A stretch of 64,000 nucleotides of DNA from Plazaster borealis (GCA_021014325.1 CM037472.1:8122001-8186000); one strand, 5' to 3'; shown: positions 25,460-38,480, numbered from the stretch's first letter. Numbers and translations: made by a program. Notes: a model not told the origin generated them from the sequence alone.

Positions 25460-26586
25460 CAATAGACACAATCGGCGACCGGCGTCACGTGACTTATAGT
25501 GGGTATACAATGTAAACAAACAGCGCGGTGTGTATGGAAAAACATGGCAGCATCCGAGTGCCACTGCTGTATAAGGGGTCATGATTCATGTTGCATTTGT
25601 TGGTTGCAAGTTGCAACATGATTTTAACTTTTTAAAATCCATCTGGAGTAATATAATATTAATAATAATAATAACGTAAACTTATATAGCGCCAAAATCC
25701 GCCAAAAAAGACGGAAGTGTGGCCAGTTTTGCAATTTTCAAACGTTGAAATGGTTTGGTAAAGCTCCGAAAAACAGTGGCACACAAACAATCCAGCTGGA
25801 AGTTTTGTTTATAAAGGGAAGAGTGAAATGTAGCCACGAATTTTTGTTTATGATATTCGATACAAGCATCATATTTTATGAGGGATTTTTAGTGGACATG
25901 CAAAGAAAATAGTTAGTCAAGACCGGTTTATACGCACTCAAGGTGTTCAAAAGGCTTACAATTTATTATGGTTTATAATTATGAAGATTCTCCCCGTAAC
26001 GAGTGAGAATCATATGAAGTGCAAGCTATAAAAACAAAAAGTTTGATGCGACAAGTAGTTCTTTTTAGAAAGAGGCGGGGGGGTGGGGAGAAGAGAAAAA
26101 ACAGAGAAAGGGGCAACGAAAAACCGCGGGAGGGCCGGGAGGGGCGGACGGAAAGGACAGACGGACCGAGGCAGAAGCCAGAGGAGTGCCCAAGCACCGG
26201 CTCCGCCCAGACAGTCTGCAGAAAATTAATGATGTGTTGATGGGAGTGCGGGACTAAATAAATAACTATTTACGGCAGTAGCCAACGAGAGAAAGCAATC
26301 GGTATATAGGAAATCGTTGTGTACTGTAACTTATGTCCCATGGCTCCGGTGAGGTCTCTGAAAATAACCAAGTTCGTGTATTGTTCAAGTTGGTAGGTTA
26401 GAAAGTCAGTAGGTGATGGTTAAAACGGAGCTTTTCTTCGATGTTTTCAAGCAACCTGCCTTAAAACTACGACAATCCCATTGAGCTCCCCGTGCTTAAA
26501 CACTGCGTGCGAGGGTTTGTTATGATTCTGTACCCACTATACGTCACGTGCCCACCGCTAGCTGGAGTCGCCGATTGTGTCTATTG
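25460..26586. mobile_element. Terminal-inverted-repeat element, ~1.13 kb, non-autonomous
   Basis: The left end CAATAGACACAATCGGCGAC recurs in complement at the right end (26567-26586). A further shared block holds CACGTGAC and TATAGTGGGTA at about 25485-25507 and 26530-26552. The interior has an ATA/ATT microsatellite, and a purine-rich tract at 26071-26196. No target duplication was recognised. Confidence 0.7.
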
Positions 26587-26589
26587 GCA

Positions 26590-28340
26590 TTCATTGGATG
26601 GTCCCTGGAAAATTTCCCCTTCTCTAAATCGACCCCGATAATGAGCCAATGTTTTCAATCGACCACTAGTTTTAAAGACTTGTTGTGAATGTACCGGTAT
26701 ATACTTACTGCGTTACGTGCGTGTGGATAGTGATCTTCAAAAACACCCGGGACTCTGCTGTGAAAATAGTGTCAAAACTTTAGCTCAAGAAAGTTGTGTA
26801 TGTGGCTCTTGCATACAACTGCGACTAACGCTAAAAGTAATTGGTAGTTTCTAACAAGTTGCCTGTTACCGGGTGAAAAAAAGCACTCATGCGCATAGGT
26901 GACGGTCATGTTATAGGATTGAATTTGATAGGCTGCTTCAATGGCTTTTAGGAGTAACAAGTTACGGTAACTTGTTCCGCAAGTCCTTGAATGTTTAGAC
27001 AGGTAGGGCCTATTGAATTTTGATACAAAGAAATACACTATATTTCTATAGGTTGGGTATACGGTATAGTATTATTCTGTACTTGAACGCAATGGCTTTT
27101 GTGTACAACTTGATTGGTTTACAAATGACATTCACAGACGATTGGTTGTGAGGGTGTAAGAATTATACAGCAACATCGTGTTAAATACAACACTGACACT
27201 GACCTATGTAAATCAAGTAGACCTACGTAAGATTTCACGGAAATGTTTTCCACCCAAACGCGTAATTTGACGTCAAATTTCATCTGCGACTTCTCCCCGT
27301 TCGCGAAATTTGCCGTCTTTGGGGAAAAACTCTCAACAAAAGTCTCAATGTTAAATTTGATCTCAAATTTCGCGACGTCGGGGAAAGTCATGACATTTTC
27401 CATGAAAATTTACTAATTTTTTTAGATCCTTTGAGTCCCCCTTCAGGGCCACCACCAAAACACAGTTATTATTTAGGTCGCATCTGAATGAAACGGACTT
27501 CAGCTACTGCATTATATGGCCGTCGGTTGTATTTTAACATTTTACTCTGCGCGTCTGTGAGAGGTTTTAAAGTTTCAATTTTCGACCAACTAATCGTTTC
27601 TAATGTTTTTTCTTCTTCTCTAAACCATTTTAGATAGATGATGCTGTTTCAAAACGAAAAACGTACAAAAACATTCGCTACGCCACGGACATTACACAAA
27701 ATACAACATGTAACATGCAACATTGTTTGTATTATACATGACTAATGGACGTGATTTAATAATTCATTTTTGTTTGTTTTCAATTAACTACCGATTATCA
27801 TTGACCGACTTGTTTTGTGCAATAGGCCAACTTTAAATGAAAGCTAATAAATTTCTCAAATCTAAAAAAAATACTATTTAAAATTTAAATCTATCTTTTT
27901 GGGTCAAATCAGCCAAACATCGGACCAAGAAAATTTAAAGGTTTAATCCAACATGACCGTGTGTAAAACAACCAACGCATCGATTATTATATTTGTGGTA
28001 ATGAAACCAAGGATGCCTCAAAGTGAACTTAGTCACTGCAGCTTGCAAGCCTGGGGAAACCTGACAAGGGTGCTTGCTACGTGAACCAGAAACACCGGGG
28101 TTAATCCCTACTCTTCCACGATTAGTGTTGAGGGTTCTTTTAGTGCACACAATCCTAGTGGACGGCTTAATGTCCCATTCGAATGGCAAAGTAATTATGG
28201 TAAAGTTTCTTGGACACAAGACACAAAGTATCAAGGACACAATATAGACTGTGCAAGTCTCGCGCTCATTCGAACTTCCGGGACCACCGTGGTCCCAACC
28301 ATATGGAGTTTTACGTGGGCGTGATTTTGTTTCGTCAATT
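26590..28340. other. Intergenic, no gene seen
   Basis: Holds an isolated CCCTTCAGGGCCAC end at 27439-27452, matching the termini of the 47.1-kb element, and a headless SINE family 1 body on the minus strand at about 27985-28240. Confidence 0.55.
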
Positions 28341-28344
28341 ATTT

Positions 28345-28740
28345 TAGTTTAACGTAATTTATGACTATGAAAATTATATATGTTGTTGGGAATGTAATAC
28401 TTAGTGATAAAAAAATATGAAAGTAAAATCAATTCAACAATATAACGAAGAAAACCCGAGAAATAAACTTGACCTCAGCTTCCGGTTACTGCAAAAAATT
28501 AAGAATTTTGTGCTCACCTCCGATAACAAAACTTATGTAAACGCTTGTTTTGGATGCGCGATGATAATTGCCAGATGCTGTATTTGCAACGCGAGGCCTT
28601 TTCATTGCAGTCTATGGTTGTTGAGGCATCAGCGTCCTATATAAACTGCGCTAAGCGTTAATTTTACGCCGGTGTGACCTTCGCGAATCCGCGTAAGGGG
28701 TTTCTGAAAAGTTAAGATCAAATAAGCATCCTTGTCCCAA
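28345..28740 (+). repeat. Dispersed ~390-bp repeat, copy 2
   Basis: Inverted partner of 6340-6735, with an open frame of 75 codons at 28417-28644. Confidence 0.7.
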
Positions 28741-28904
28741 AGTTTTAATTATGTTTAATTAATAATTAACACATTATTTGTGTATTTATTATAAAAGCTA
28801 AAACTAATTTTATAAAAATTGTACAAATTTAAAAACACAGATTTGATTTTAGAAAAATATATGTTCTTCGTTTGGCGTGTTTTCTCGTCCCGATACGCGC
28901 GAGA

Positions 28905-28995
28905 CTTGCACAGTCTATTGCCACGACCGGGACTCGAACTGGCACATTGCTTATCAGAAGCACCAGAGCTCTTAACCGTTCGGCCACGACGACAC
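28905..28995 (-). repeat. tRNA-derived SINE head, minus strand
   Basis: Plus-strand ACCGGGACTCGAACTGGC to CGTTCGGCCACGACG is the complement of a Leu/Ser-like tRNA head. The body is absent. Confidence 0.65.
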
Positions 28996-29725
28996 GCCAC
29001 ACAAATTGTTGAAACAGATAAATAATTGAAAATGTGTTAGTGTTGTCATAATTTTAGACCTACTGCTAATGGAAACAGGATGGGATGATCCTAGGGGCCA
29101 TTCCACTGACTAAAGAGTGGGGTATGCATCCCCGCACCCCTGGAAGCACCTACGCCCGTTGATCTAACGCATACAACGCAATATTTGGGCATCTATACGC
29201 CTTTGCCATAAAACATGAGATCAGCGGTGACCAACAAGTTCAGTGGTTCTTGGTGCGAGGTTGATTCATCCCGGGTACAGGTAGGCCCTACACCTGCAAA
29301 AATGATTTTCATACAACGGTACGGAACTCACCCCTAACAGTGTCTTATGTGTTTTATCAAAAGTAAATATTTAATTGCCGAATCAAATGCAGGAGGTGCT
29401 GGGAGTCCCCGACACTTTAAGAATGATAAGCCTCTATGGATAAACTGTTCCTGCCTGCAATATGATATCATGTGGTGAATGCATCTACACAGAACACAGT
29501 CAACCCTCCTACTGTCTGACCATTCACTATCATCCACTGTGAGTTTGAATGGTAGACGAACTATACCAGCCTGCAATGACATCATGGGGTGAATGCATCT
29601 ACACAGTACACAGTCAACCCTCCTACTGTCTGACAATTCAATATCATCCACTGTGAGTTTGAACGACAGACGCACTTTGCCAGCCTGCAATATGACATTG
29701 TGGTGAAGGCTTATAGACTACACAG

Positions 29726-32069
29726 CAGCGGCGGCGGAACACTTTTAAAAGTGGGGGCCCTTTTTTTCATATGTATTTTATTTCCATTTGCACAACATAG
29801 GTATGTTGGCACACACCGGCTATGTTGGGGGTACAAAATAGACCCACACATGACTCTGACGGTCTTCCAGGAGTAGTAGACCAATCCCTAAAAATAACCG
29901 TCAAATTTGGCCGTTATCTAACATTTTCAAATAACTAAGTTCACGTGATTTATCTGAACCAATTCTTTTACGCAGATTAATCACAAGATCTTTGGAGTTA
30001 ATTTTACTTTCAGCGATCTAAAAAGTGTATTACTGAACCAATTTCAACTCGACTGGGTTAACAACAGGAGCGAATGACGCAGCTGTAAGCCAAAATGCAA
30101 TTTGCCCGTAAAGATGGCGTTTTTGGGGAACGATCGTTAGACAAAATTACTATACCTTATACATTGAACAATACCACCATTCTGCGATTTGCCAATTGGC
30201 CATCAAGACGTGTTTTGTTAGATCGAATAAATGCAGATAGTGTCTACGTCATTCAGCCGCTAAGCTAATCGGATAACGTGGCGAGTGCGCATGCCCATAA
30301 AGACGCATCCCGACCGTACGTACCTCTAGCCTTTTTTTGGAATGGTGTTTTTATGAGCATGCCCACTTGCAGACGAGAATTTTTCAAAACGGCCGCACAA
30401 GAAATCTTCTTTGATGAATTATCGGAAATAGGTTGGTTTAATTTGTGAATACGTATATGTAAATATACAGGGTTGCTTGGAGTGTTGAGACCACATGACT
30501 ATTACAATAAAATCTTGACTATTGACCTGAAGACAGCGCAGAAAGTGGTTTATGAGAGTTGTTGATTTTTAATATAAATAAATTATGGTGGCGTTTCAGT
30601 GGGTTTGTTGTTCATCCTACCTTTTACAGAAATCAAAACAGGACAAAACAAGGTCACAATATTGCACCAAACTACACGTTTCACTTTCAGATATAAAAAA
30701 ATGTACAGGGCAGCGACCCACCATCCGGTAGGCCTACTCAGAGCTACATTCCACCTTGCACTTCAAAGAAGGACATTACAGTGTTAACTTGTTTTTAATT
30801 AAGATGAATTTTAAACCATTTATTGGTGTGGGGGGGGGGGATGAGTTAGCACACATCAGTGATTCAGTGCAAATCAAGGAACCTCAAATGTCGAGACCCT
30901 GCACAATGAATTTGAAAAAATAAACACTTTCGCGGTAATATGCGCCATCATGTTCGACGTGCTATTAAAACTAATGGACCATCGCACCAGTCCTCAGTAA
31001 ACTCTGGGAAACCTAATTTGCAAAGTGATTAGTGATTAGGGCCTACGTGGTGGTCATGTTCATGGACGGTGAAACTTGTTTTCAAATTGAAACACAATTG
31101 TCATTATCATCGGCGTTTATACGAATCAGCAAAAATTCCACTTATTGATAACACTATTGATTTAACTATAGGAATAAAACTTTAATAATAAAACAAGAAT
31201 AATTTTTTGTTTGGGGGGGATATAAAAAAAGAAACTTGAAGAAAACCCATATGAACAGTTACTCGATCGCGCAACATTGCACTCGAGAGGCACTAGCGTA
31301 GTCCGCTGGGCTACGTGGGAATGAACAAAATTATGCTTTAAAATACTATAATGTCACATACAAAATCATGTAGTCGTGTACGCGTCAACAGGGGGAGGGT
31401 GGGCTCGTTTCGCATCATTTTATCATTGCCGGTAAAATATGAGCTGCTTAACTAAATAAACTAGAAATATTTTCGGGGCCTAATAAAGATGACATCGGGG
31501 TTATTATCAGATGTATATGGTGAGCCTTATTAAAATGGGAGACTACATTTAAAAAAACATCTGACACTACATTGCGGCTAAGGCTGTAGCTACGGCTGGT
31601 GCATGCTAACGGCTTCTAGTGGGAATAACGCACGGAGACACGTTGTGGCGCAGCCGGGACTCCGGAACCAGCCCGCTATAAAGTCAGCCTATTTTTACAC
31701 CCGATCGCTAGTCTCGTGTGTGCTGGTTTTGGCCCGGCCATGCGGTACACTACTCTCACCAGCGGTGACTCGCACTGCGGGATTGGTGAAATGTGCATCG
31801 TGGGCCACTATTAACTATAATCTATTGTCCGGGGATGGCAACTCGCCTACGTTTGGCGTTAATTGCTGTTTTTGTTGTTATATAAAGAAGATTATTTTGA
31901 GAAATGTAAAGGTGTGTATAATATTACAAACGGGGTTGTCAGTGAACCATAATTTGGTTTTAGTAGCTCGATAAAAAGTGGGGGGGGGGGGGGCAAAATT
32001 ACTACATTTTCAAAAGTGGGGGGGGGGGGGGCAACGGCCCCCTCGGCCCCCCCGGTTCCGCCGCCGGTG
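29726..32069. mobile_element. hAT-like non-autonomous DNA transposon, 2344 bp
   Basis: Terminal inverted repeats CAGCGGCGGCGGAAC and CACCGGCGGCGGAAC match at 14 of 15. The 8-bp target duplication CTACACAG is exact (29718-29725 and 32070-32077). Eight-base duplication and CA(G/C)-ends are typical of hAT elements. No transposase frame is present. Poly-G tracts near the right end are a feature of the family here. Confidence 0.85.
30327..32069 (+). repeat. ~1.7-kb segment shared with 45292-46985
   Basis: From CTAGCCTTTTT to the right terminus this part of the hAT-like element is closely matched, in the same orientation, 15 kb downstream. Frames in the two copies (31603, 46543) carry different indels, so they are not maintained. 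Confidence 0.85.
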
Positions 32070-32698
32070 CTACACAGTACACAGTCAACCCTCCTGCTGC
32101 CTGACCATTCACTGTCATCCTTTGTGGTTTTGAATGATAAACTATGCCAGCCCGCAATAATCGTTTTATGCTGTTTTGACAACGACCTCAGACAAAAGCG
32201 GCAACATTTCACAGGATTCGAATCTGTCACTTTTAAAGTTTGTAAATAAAATGTACATAAAATTAAAGGTGTGATGCATGATGTATTTTGGGCAATTTTT
32301 GCGATGTTTAACTGGGGGGGGGGCGGAAGGGGTTTTTCGCAATCCTTTGCAATCGCGGTTTGGGAACACTCCATTTTTAAAAGAGGTGATGACCATTAAA
32401 AAAGAAAAAGAAAGCCATTTATACAGTTGAAATGCTCTCTTTATCAGCACTGAAGACATAACAGTATCGATTTTACGAGCATGTTAAGGTTGGTTAGTTT
32501 TATACAAAATGCGTAAAAATATTACCGAACATTTTTCTTTGGTTTACTGCAGCGGCTATGCGTGTTTGAATGGGTCCAGGTTGGAGTTTCATTAAAAAAA
32601 TTCTCCCCTAAAACGGCTACAAATATTGACATAATGTCAAATCAATGTTATCGTTCACCCTCTGAATTTTTTCATTTTTAATTCCTGAAAGTTTAAAC

Positions 32699-32748
32699 AA
32701 CTAGCAAGAGGTGTGTCGTCAAGCGCTATATAACACCTCTTGCTAGTT
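32699..32748. repeat. Perfect 16-bp stem with 18-nt loop
   Basis: AACTAGCAAGAGGTGT at 32699-32714 pairs exactly with 32733-32748. Confidence 0.9.
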
Positions 32749-33229
32749 CTGTATTCTCACCAAACTCACCAAATGATAATATTTTCAAAAAACAAGATTC
32801 GCTAAATGGCAATAATGGTAGTAATGAAACGCAAAAGACGTTTGCAATGTTATGTTCGCCAGCAAACAAATAATAGCGGTAAAAAAGCGCAAAAGCAGTA
32901 AACAAAGCAATGAATTTGTGTTATAATTGAAAGTGTTATAATTCATCCTGTCAAATTGTATTTGTTCAAAAATGTGTTGATGTAATTCGAAGGAAAATAT
33001 TTCATTTTAATTCTTAAAACAGACACTAAGAACATTGCCCAACACATGGATGGATACTGCAACATGATTGGGTCCGACAGATTGAAGCGAACGTGTGCGT
33101 GCATGTTTTGAACACTCAACGCGTTCCGGTTCAAAATGTTAGCGTGACGCACACACGCCCATTTTAAAAACGGCAGCGCGAACGTTCACGCTTGCGTGGT
33201 AAAACCGCTTTCGCAAGGAACGCCTGACA

Positions 33230-33404
33230 ATAGACCTTATGCATTGACGTCATCCAGCGGCCATCTTAGAGGTAAAACGATGACGAAACAATCGAAACGC
33301 ACAGATTTGTACGCGCGGCGCACAGAATTGGCCAATGAACAACCTCCTTTTGACCTCAAGGCGAGGGCGCCCTACTGTTATGACATCATGTGCATAAGGT
33401 CTAT
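33230..33404. mobile_element. MITE-like palindromic element, 175 bp
   Basis: Ends ATAGACCTTATGCATTGACG and, in complement, ATAGACCTTATGCACATGAT, each followed closely by a GTCAT motif. No clear target duplication. Confidence 0.65.
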
Positions 33405-34257
33405 AAATAACGGATCGTTTCACACGATGGAGTGCAAAAGGTTCTTTTCAAAAAATTCCGCTAGTGTATAGTTTTTGTCATAGGTCGGATACTAAAAAAA
33501 ATGCCCAATATTTGACAAAATTTCGCAGGAATGTAGAACATACAAAATTGCTGTCCTTAATTCATACGAAGCTCATTCTGAAATATTTCACAAACATTGA
33601 GAAAATTTTGCCAGGAATGTTGGATGTTTTCCGTCGTGTGAAAAGGGCTTTTGTTGTCGCATGGTCATTGTGTAAATCAGCACCATGTGGGATCGTCGAC
33701 AGTGCATAATAAAGAGACGAGGGATAAATGATAGTAGGCCTACATGATATTATGATATTAATAACACAGAACATCTGTCACATGTTGATTTATAGTCATT
33801 TTACTCCGATTGTCAGGATATTTAACATTACAGCGCGGAAATTAAGGTAAATTTAATTCAGTTCAGGCACACAATGATGGCGTTAAAATGCTTTTTTAGT
33901 TTGCGGCCGTGCCAAAAAGAAAACTGATTTCATGAGGTCCTGAGTTGATTGAGACTCCATACGATATTTTTCTGGGTGGACAACAAAATGTCTTGAAAGG
34001 GTAAAATTACATAAAAGTAAAGGTGTTAAATGTATATTAATAACAATTTTAAATCTTAAAGCTTATTTTGCTTATAAAGGTAAATTAAAACCACCGTCTT
34101 GGGATCATACAACAAGAAGAATAGGTAACTTTTTTTGGGGAAAAATAGTTTCAATATGTATACAGTTACAAATTCCATACCAGTACCAACTCTCCAGAGC
34201 AATTTTTTCGTCTGAAATACAATGGGGAGGAAATATAGCATTTGAAGAGCTCATAAG

Positions 34258-34416
34258 TCATCCTTAGTCCTGGGGCCTTTTCCAAACTTCGGCTTATAAG
34301 CTCCGGCTCCGGGCTCCATTTGATGCTCGAAACACCATGCAAAATGTACACTGCTCCAAAATTGATGACGGAGCCCAGGCCGGAGCTGAAGCCCAAACCT
34401 AGGTTTGGAAAAGGCA
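34258..34416. mobile_element. Short inverted-repeat element
   Basis: GGCCTTTTCCAAACTTCGGC near 34274 is answered by GTTTGGAAAAGGC near 34403. Inner CCGGCTCCGGGCTC and GGAGCCCAGGCCGGAGC pair in part. Confidence 0.65.
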
Positions 34417-34860
34417 GTAGACGCAACAGGACATGTACTTAAAATCCCCAACAAAACATAAACCAAATTTGTCATCGTTTCTAAAACGTCGCCACCTGCT
34501 CATAAAACTGGAGGAAGGAAATTATTTCTCTCTTCCAAAATACAATGATGTACTTCCCTTTCAATGCTGTGGTAGACAGAAAATAATGACATCAAATTTT
34601 AATATAATATAACAAATAATGTGCATACAGAAATAAAATTTACTACACTTTTTGGAAGTCTCACTGTATTTTATTTTGTGATAAACCAATGTTGTGACCA
34701 TCTGGTTTTATCCCTTCCATTCCATGTATGATCTAAACAGAACCTATAAGTGAGACAAAATAATCTGCACCCTATTTTTATCAACACATATTGTGAACAA
34801 GAAGCACATTTCATACCATACATGCCACCTCGGGAAGCTTCGAAGAATTAAATTTACATC

Positions 34861-35340
34861 TTAAAAACCAGCTTGAACGAAAACGGCAGTAGATGATCTT
34901 TGCTGAAATTCATTACAGATTTGTTCAATCATTCAGGAAATTGAGTTCACATGGGATGAAACATAGCATTTTGAATACCCTTCTCCTGTGCTTTTCAGAA
35001 GAATTCGCGAAAAGCCCTGTTACGTCATCACCCATGTTACGCCATTTTGTAAGAGCTCCGTTTTGTACAGCCGCTTTGTTGCAACATGGAGCTATGTAGG
35101 CCTAACAAAGCAACCTCCCAATGGCGTCAAAGTATTGTCATTGTGACGCACGCCGTCAACGGCAGAAGTGTGGCTACATAGTTTGTCAAAACCTTGAGGT
35201 TGGGGCCTAATTTGTTTATCGAAAATTACGAAAAGTTGAGACGTGTCAAATTATCAAAATACAATTAAATGATACACAAACACATTATAAACAAGTTGAA
35301 ATAGCATTCCCGTGAAATAAATCTCTCAAGTAGCTGTTTA
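34861..35340 (+). repeat. Dispersed ~480-bp repeat, copy 1
   Basis: Shares AGCTTGAACGAAAACGGCA, ACGCACGCCGTCAACGGC, CAAAACCTTGAGGTTGGGGC and CTCAAGTAGCTGTTTAA with 57353-57835, in the same orientation. Confidence 0.85.
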
Positions 35341-35975
35341 AGTTTTTTTCTAAAACTGAATTATCATCATTGAGTGAAGGAAAGTTACAAGTAAAACGCA
35401 ACATGGCGTAACCCTAGTCAGCTTATTCGTAAATACAGAAAACATGACCAATGTATGGTATAATTGCAGTCTATACAACTTGAAGACAGAAAAACAAATT
35501 GTTTAATTTTATTTTTAAGATTCTGTGTTTACTTTATTATTAAGGCCATGTCGCATGAGGCAATGCAGGCAACCAGCTTCAGGCAATCTCTAAGAAAAAA
35601 AACCCGCATTCATCTTAGTTTTCTCATTACTTTCTTGTGGATGGTAATTTACAGCTGTAGAAGAATGTCTTTGTCCTACCGAAGTGGCCCTTTTACGTAC
35701 AGTGTTGCCTGACAAAATTGCCCTGTGTGACAAGGCCTGTATACACATCTTCACCTTCTAAACCACCGCTAAATTTCATCACAGAAGTTTAAAAATTGTT
35801 ATGATCCGCCTAAGCAGCAGTCAGTTTTGCATCGACATCGGAAATGCATATAGCAGGCGAAGTCCAACATATAGTTTCATATCAAAACGTGCATAGGGTG
35901 GCCTATGCTTCACATTGCAGATATCCACTATTTTCTACACAGGAGAAAACAAAACTCGCTATCAATGTTAAACAT

Positions 35976-36254
35976 TCAGCCCGATTTGAACAGCAATATA
36001 GCGACTTGGCCGTAGTAAAAGTAGATAAAGTGCTTAGTTTCATGAGTGACGTAACTTCCAAAGTTTCTACCAACAATGCAGTGCCATGTAGGGTTGTACT
36101 TCCGATCAAACTCTTTCTTGATGAGTGCAGCTATGTCCTTCTCCACAGTGTATTTCTCCATGGCTTGGGCAGCAAACTGCACGACATCTTCCTGCATGTC
36201 CTCGGACATATCCGCGTTCTTGATGACGGCCTTCTTTTCCGATTGTGTTGTCAT
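35976..36254 (-). CDS. DYNLL: Dynein light chain LC8 paralog C
   Basis: 92-aa LC8 chain starting [20 protein letters not shown] and ending [13 protein letters not shown]. The N-terminus is three residues longer than canonical, and helix 1 has an unusual [17 protein letters not shown] stretch. The core from YNPTWHC to HFIYFY is invariant, but several codons there differ silently from A and B, so it is older and under purifying selection. An aattatag acceptor precedes the exon (start 36273). A gtaaaa donor at 36362 would leave only an 89-nt 5' UTR intron, much shorter than that of the others. Confidence 0.95.
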   Translation of the reverse strand: MTTQSEKKAVIKNADMSEDMQEDVVQFAAQAMEKYTVEKDIAALIKKEFDRKYNPTWHCIVGRNFGSYVTHETKHFIYFYYGQVAILLFKSG

Positions 36255-36599
36255 GGTTATGGAGATGCCGTTGCTATAATTAGGACAAACAAACAAATGC
36301 TTAGTAGTACAAAACAATCATCATCCCAATTGCGAACAGAGCTTGTACAAGGTTGATTTTACCTGTTATGAAGTGATCACCGATACGGCCTGACTACTAT
36401 TCCTTGGTTGAATCCAATTCCACTTAACGGCTTTTCTGAACATCTGAGCTTCAAGTTCAATGTTTAATTTAAATGTGCATTCCCGCATTAAACATGTACT
36501 CCATGTATAAATGATGCGTAGCTAATACAACTGGCCTTGCAACAGACGGCTGGCAGAGTTCACACGAGAAACGGGTCTTGGTTGGTTGCTGAATCATCA

Positions 36600-37457
36600 A
36601 CCTGTAGCCGGATTGGACAGATGGGAATAACCGGCTACGGTAGCTTGTATTATTTTGTTCGTCTTTTGTCGAATGCTAGCATGCACAATAACCTTCAACA
36701 ATTATTATATTATTCTTACAGCTGGCAATAAATGCCGTTACCACTTTAGACCGAGTGATGTGTTAAATAACACCATTCAGCTCAGTTTGCGAGGAAACAC
36801 CAATAAAATACTGTTGTTCATCCGTTATATTTTGAAGGTCAACTTCGAAAAGAAGGTCACAATTCCAGCGCACGTGTTACTTGCATCAGCCTTTGTGATC
36901 AGGCCAAGGTTGTATGCTTTAATTCAATGCAGTTTTAGCGTGGGTGAACTATGTACAGCCACAGTAGATCGTGTTACTTCCGGTGGTAAAGCACAATCTA
37001 TATGACGATGTCGAAAATGAGCTTTTTTTTTTGCTACAGTCAGGTTTTTTAAATTTATAATTTTTAATTTATTTCATACAGTATCCAAAGCGCAAGCTTC
37101 CATAACAATAAGGACACAATTTACATTCAACAAACACAAACATTAAAATGGACGAGAAGAATCAGGCTCACTCTGGGCCCGATCGACCGCTCCATACGCG
37201 ACAGTAGACCCACATTAAAGGGAAGAGGTGGGCCCCAGCAAAGCACGTCTGATAGATAACTGAAGAGAGACTGGTTAAAAATATCGATACTGGAATTGGA
37301 TTTGCAAATGGGTATGATGAAGTCAACCGTTGAACAAACCCATTTTTGTATAGCTGACCCTGTTACATGTACATGGAACTTTGAACAAATCAGGATAACG
37401 GAGATTGTATTGAGAATTTAGTGACACTTGTAGAGAAAACTCAAGTCCAGAGATTGC
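36600..37457. other. Intergenic upstream of LC8 C
   Basis: No gene recognised. ORFs of 60-116 codons look random. Confidence 0.5.
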
Positions 37458-37666
37458 TACACTTGATTTCAAGTCTGAGCTTGCGGTTATTTCTCTGCAT
37501 CAGTCACGCAGAATTCCCCCGCAGATTTGCTATCACGCGCTCTAACTCGCATCGTAGGTTAAAGACGGAGGTTAATTCACAAGAGGGCGCAATTTTAGGC
37601 AATGATGTATTGGCTATTATATCAGGACGACTAAAAACCACGATCACAGACTTGGAACCAAGTCTA
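37458..37666. mobile_element. Mutator-like MITE, copy 1 (209 bp)
   Basis: Begins TACACTTGATTTCAAGTCT and ends, in complement, TAGACTTGGTTCCAAGTCT. It is flanked by a perfect 9-bp duplication AGAGATTGC (37449-37457 and 37667-37675). Confidence 0.88.
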
Positions 37667-38130
37667 AGAGATTGCCTACGTTGTGTGTATCCAAGATTTA
37701 AGTTGAAGTTGTGGCTCAATGAACAACAGTATTGACTTGAACCAAGACTTTCCCATGTTTGGCTATAATGTAAGATTTTGGGCGTTGATGTCCGGAGTAC
37801 GATCAGAAGGCCTTTTCGAAATCACGGATTCAGGCTTCGGCTCGCAAAACTCAGCCCAGCACCAAAAAAAGCATGTTGTCAAAATTAGAACTGGAGCTGA
37901 AGCCGTTGAAGCTGTGGTTTTCGAAGAAACAATGATACAGGCAAAGCCAATTGATATTGGTATAAACTTTATAAGCAGTGAGCTTTCAGATTGAAACTAA
38001 TCAATTTTTGTTTAAATAATTACCAATCTATGCTCTTTGTGTAACAGCTGAGGTTCAACGGAATGGGGGTAAGCAGAATGTGTTTTAGTTTGTGGAAACC
38101 ATTTATAGACTATTATTACCATTCGTGGCG

Positions 38131-38480
38131 TGTCGTGACCGAGCGGTTAATAAGAGCACCACACTCAAGCTCTGTTGTTTCTGATCAGCAGAGTGTGAGT
38201 TCCAGTCCCGGCCATGGCAGTGCCTTGAACAAGCTATAGTACCTCCATTGCTTTGTCATTTTGAACGGGACATTAAGCCGTAGGTCAAGTGTACTATAGG
38301 ATTGGTAGTGCACGTAAAAGAACTCTCAACACTAATCGTGGAAGAGTAGGGGTTAAACTGGTGTTTTCTGGGTTCACATAGCAAGCACCCTTAATTACAG
38401 GTTCCCTCTGGCTTGCGAGCTACAGTGAATGGGTTCACTAGTGAGGCATCCATTGGTTTCATTATCAGAAATATTTTATA
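38131..38480 (+). repeat. tRNA-derived SINE (family 1), full-length plus-strand copy
   Basis: Head GTCGTGACCGAGCGGTTAAT with B-box-like AGTTCCAGTCC, then a body ending in TTATAATAATATTAATAG. Confidence 0.8.

Larger units (their letters stand above)
29454..32150 (-). repeat. ~115-bp tandem repeat, three units, third unit split by a transposon
   Basis: Units 29454-29569 (116 bp), 29570-29683 (114 bp) and 29684-29725 plus 32078-32150 (115 bp). Each begins CCTGCAA or CCCGCAA and contains ACAGTCAACCCTCCT. The minus-strand frame encodes repeated SRRVDCVLCRCIH, a by-product of the repeat rather than evidence for a protein. Confidence 0.85.

Noticed and set aside
31603..31974. 123-aa ORF starting MLTASSGNNARRHVV, with a shorter partner at 46543
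   Set aside because: It lies in the repeated element. The two copies differ by indels and replacement changes, so it is not conserved as protein.
31892..32374. 160-aa minus-strand ORF, proline-rich
   Set aside because: It crosses the right end of the hAT-like element, including poly-G tracts read as Pro, and the tandem repeat. No family match.
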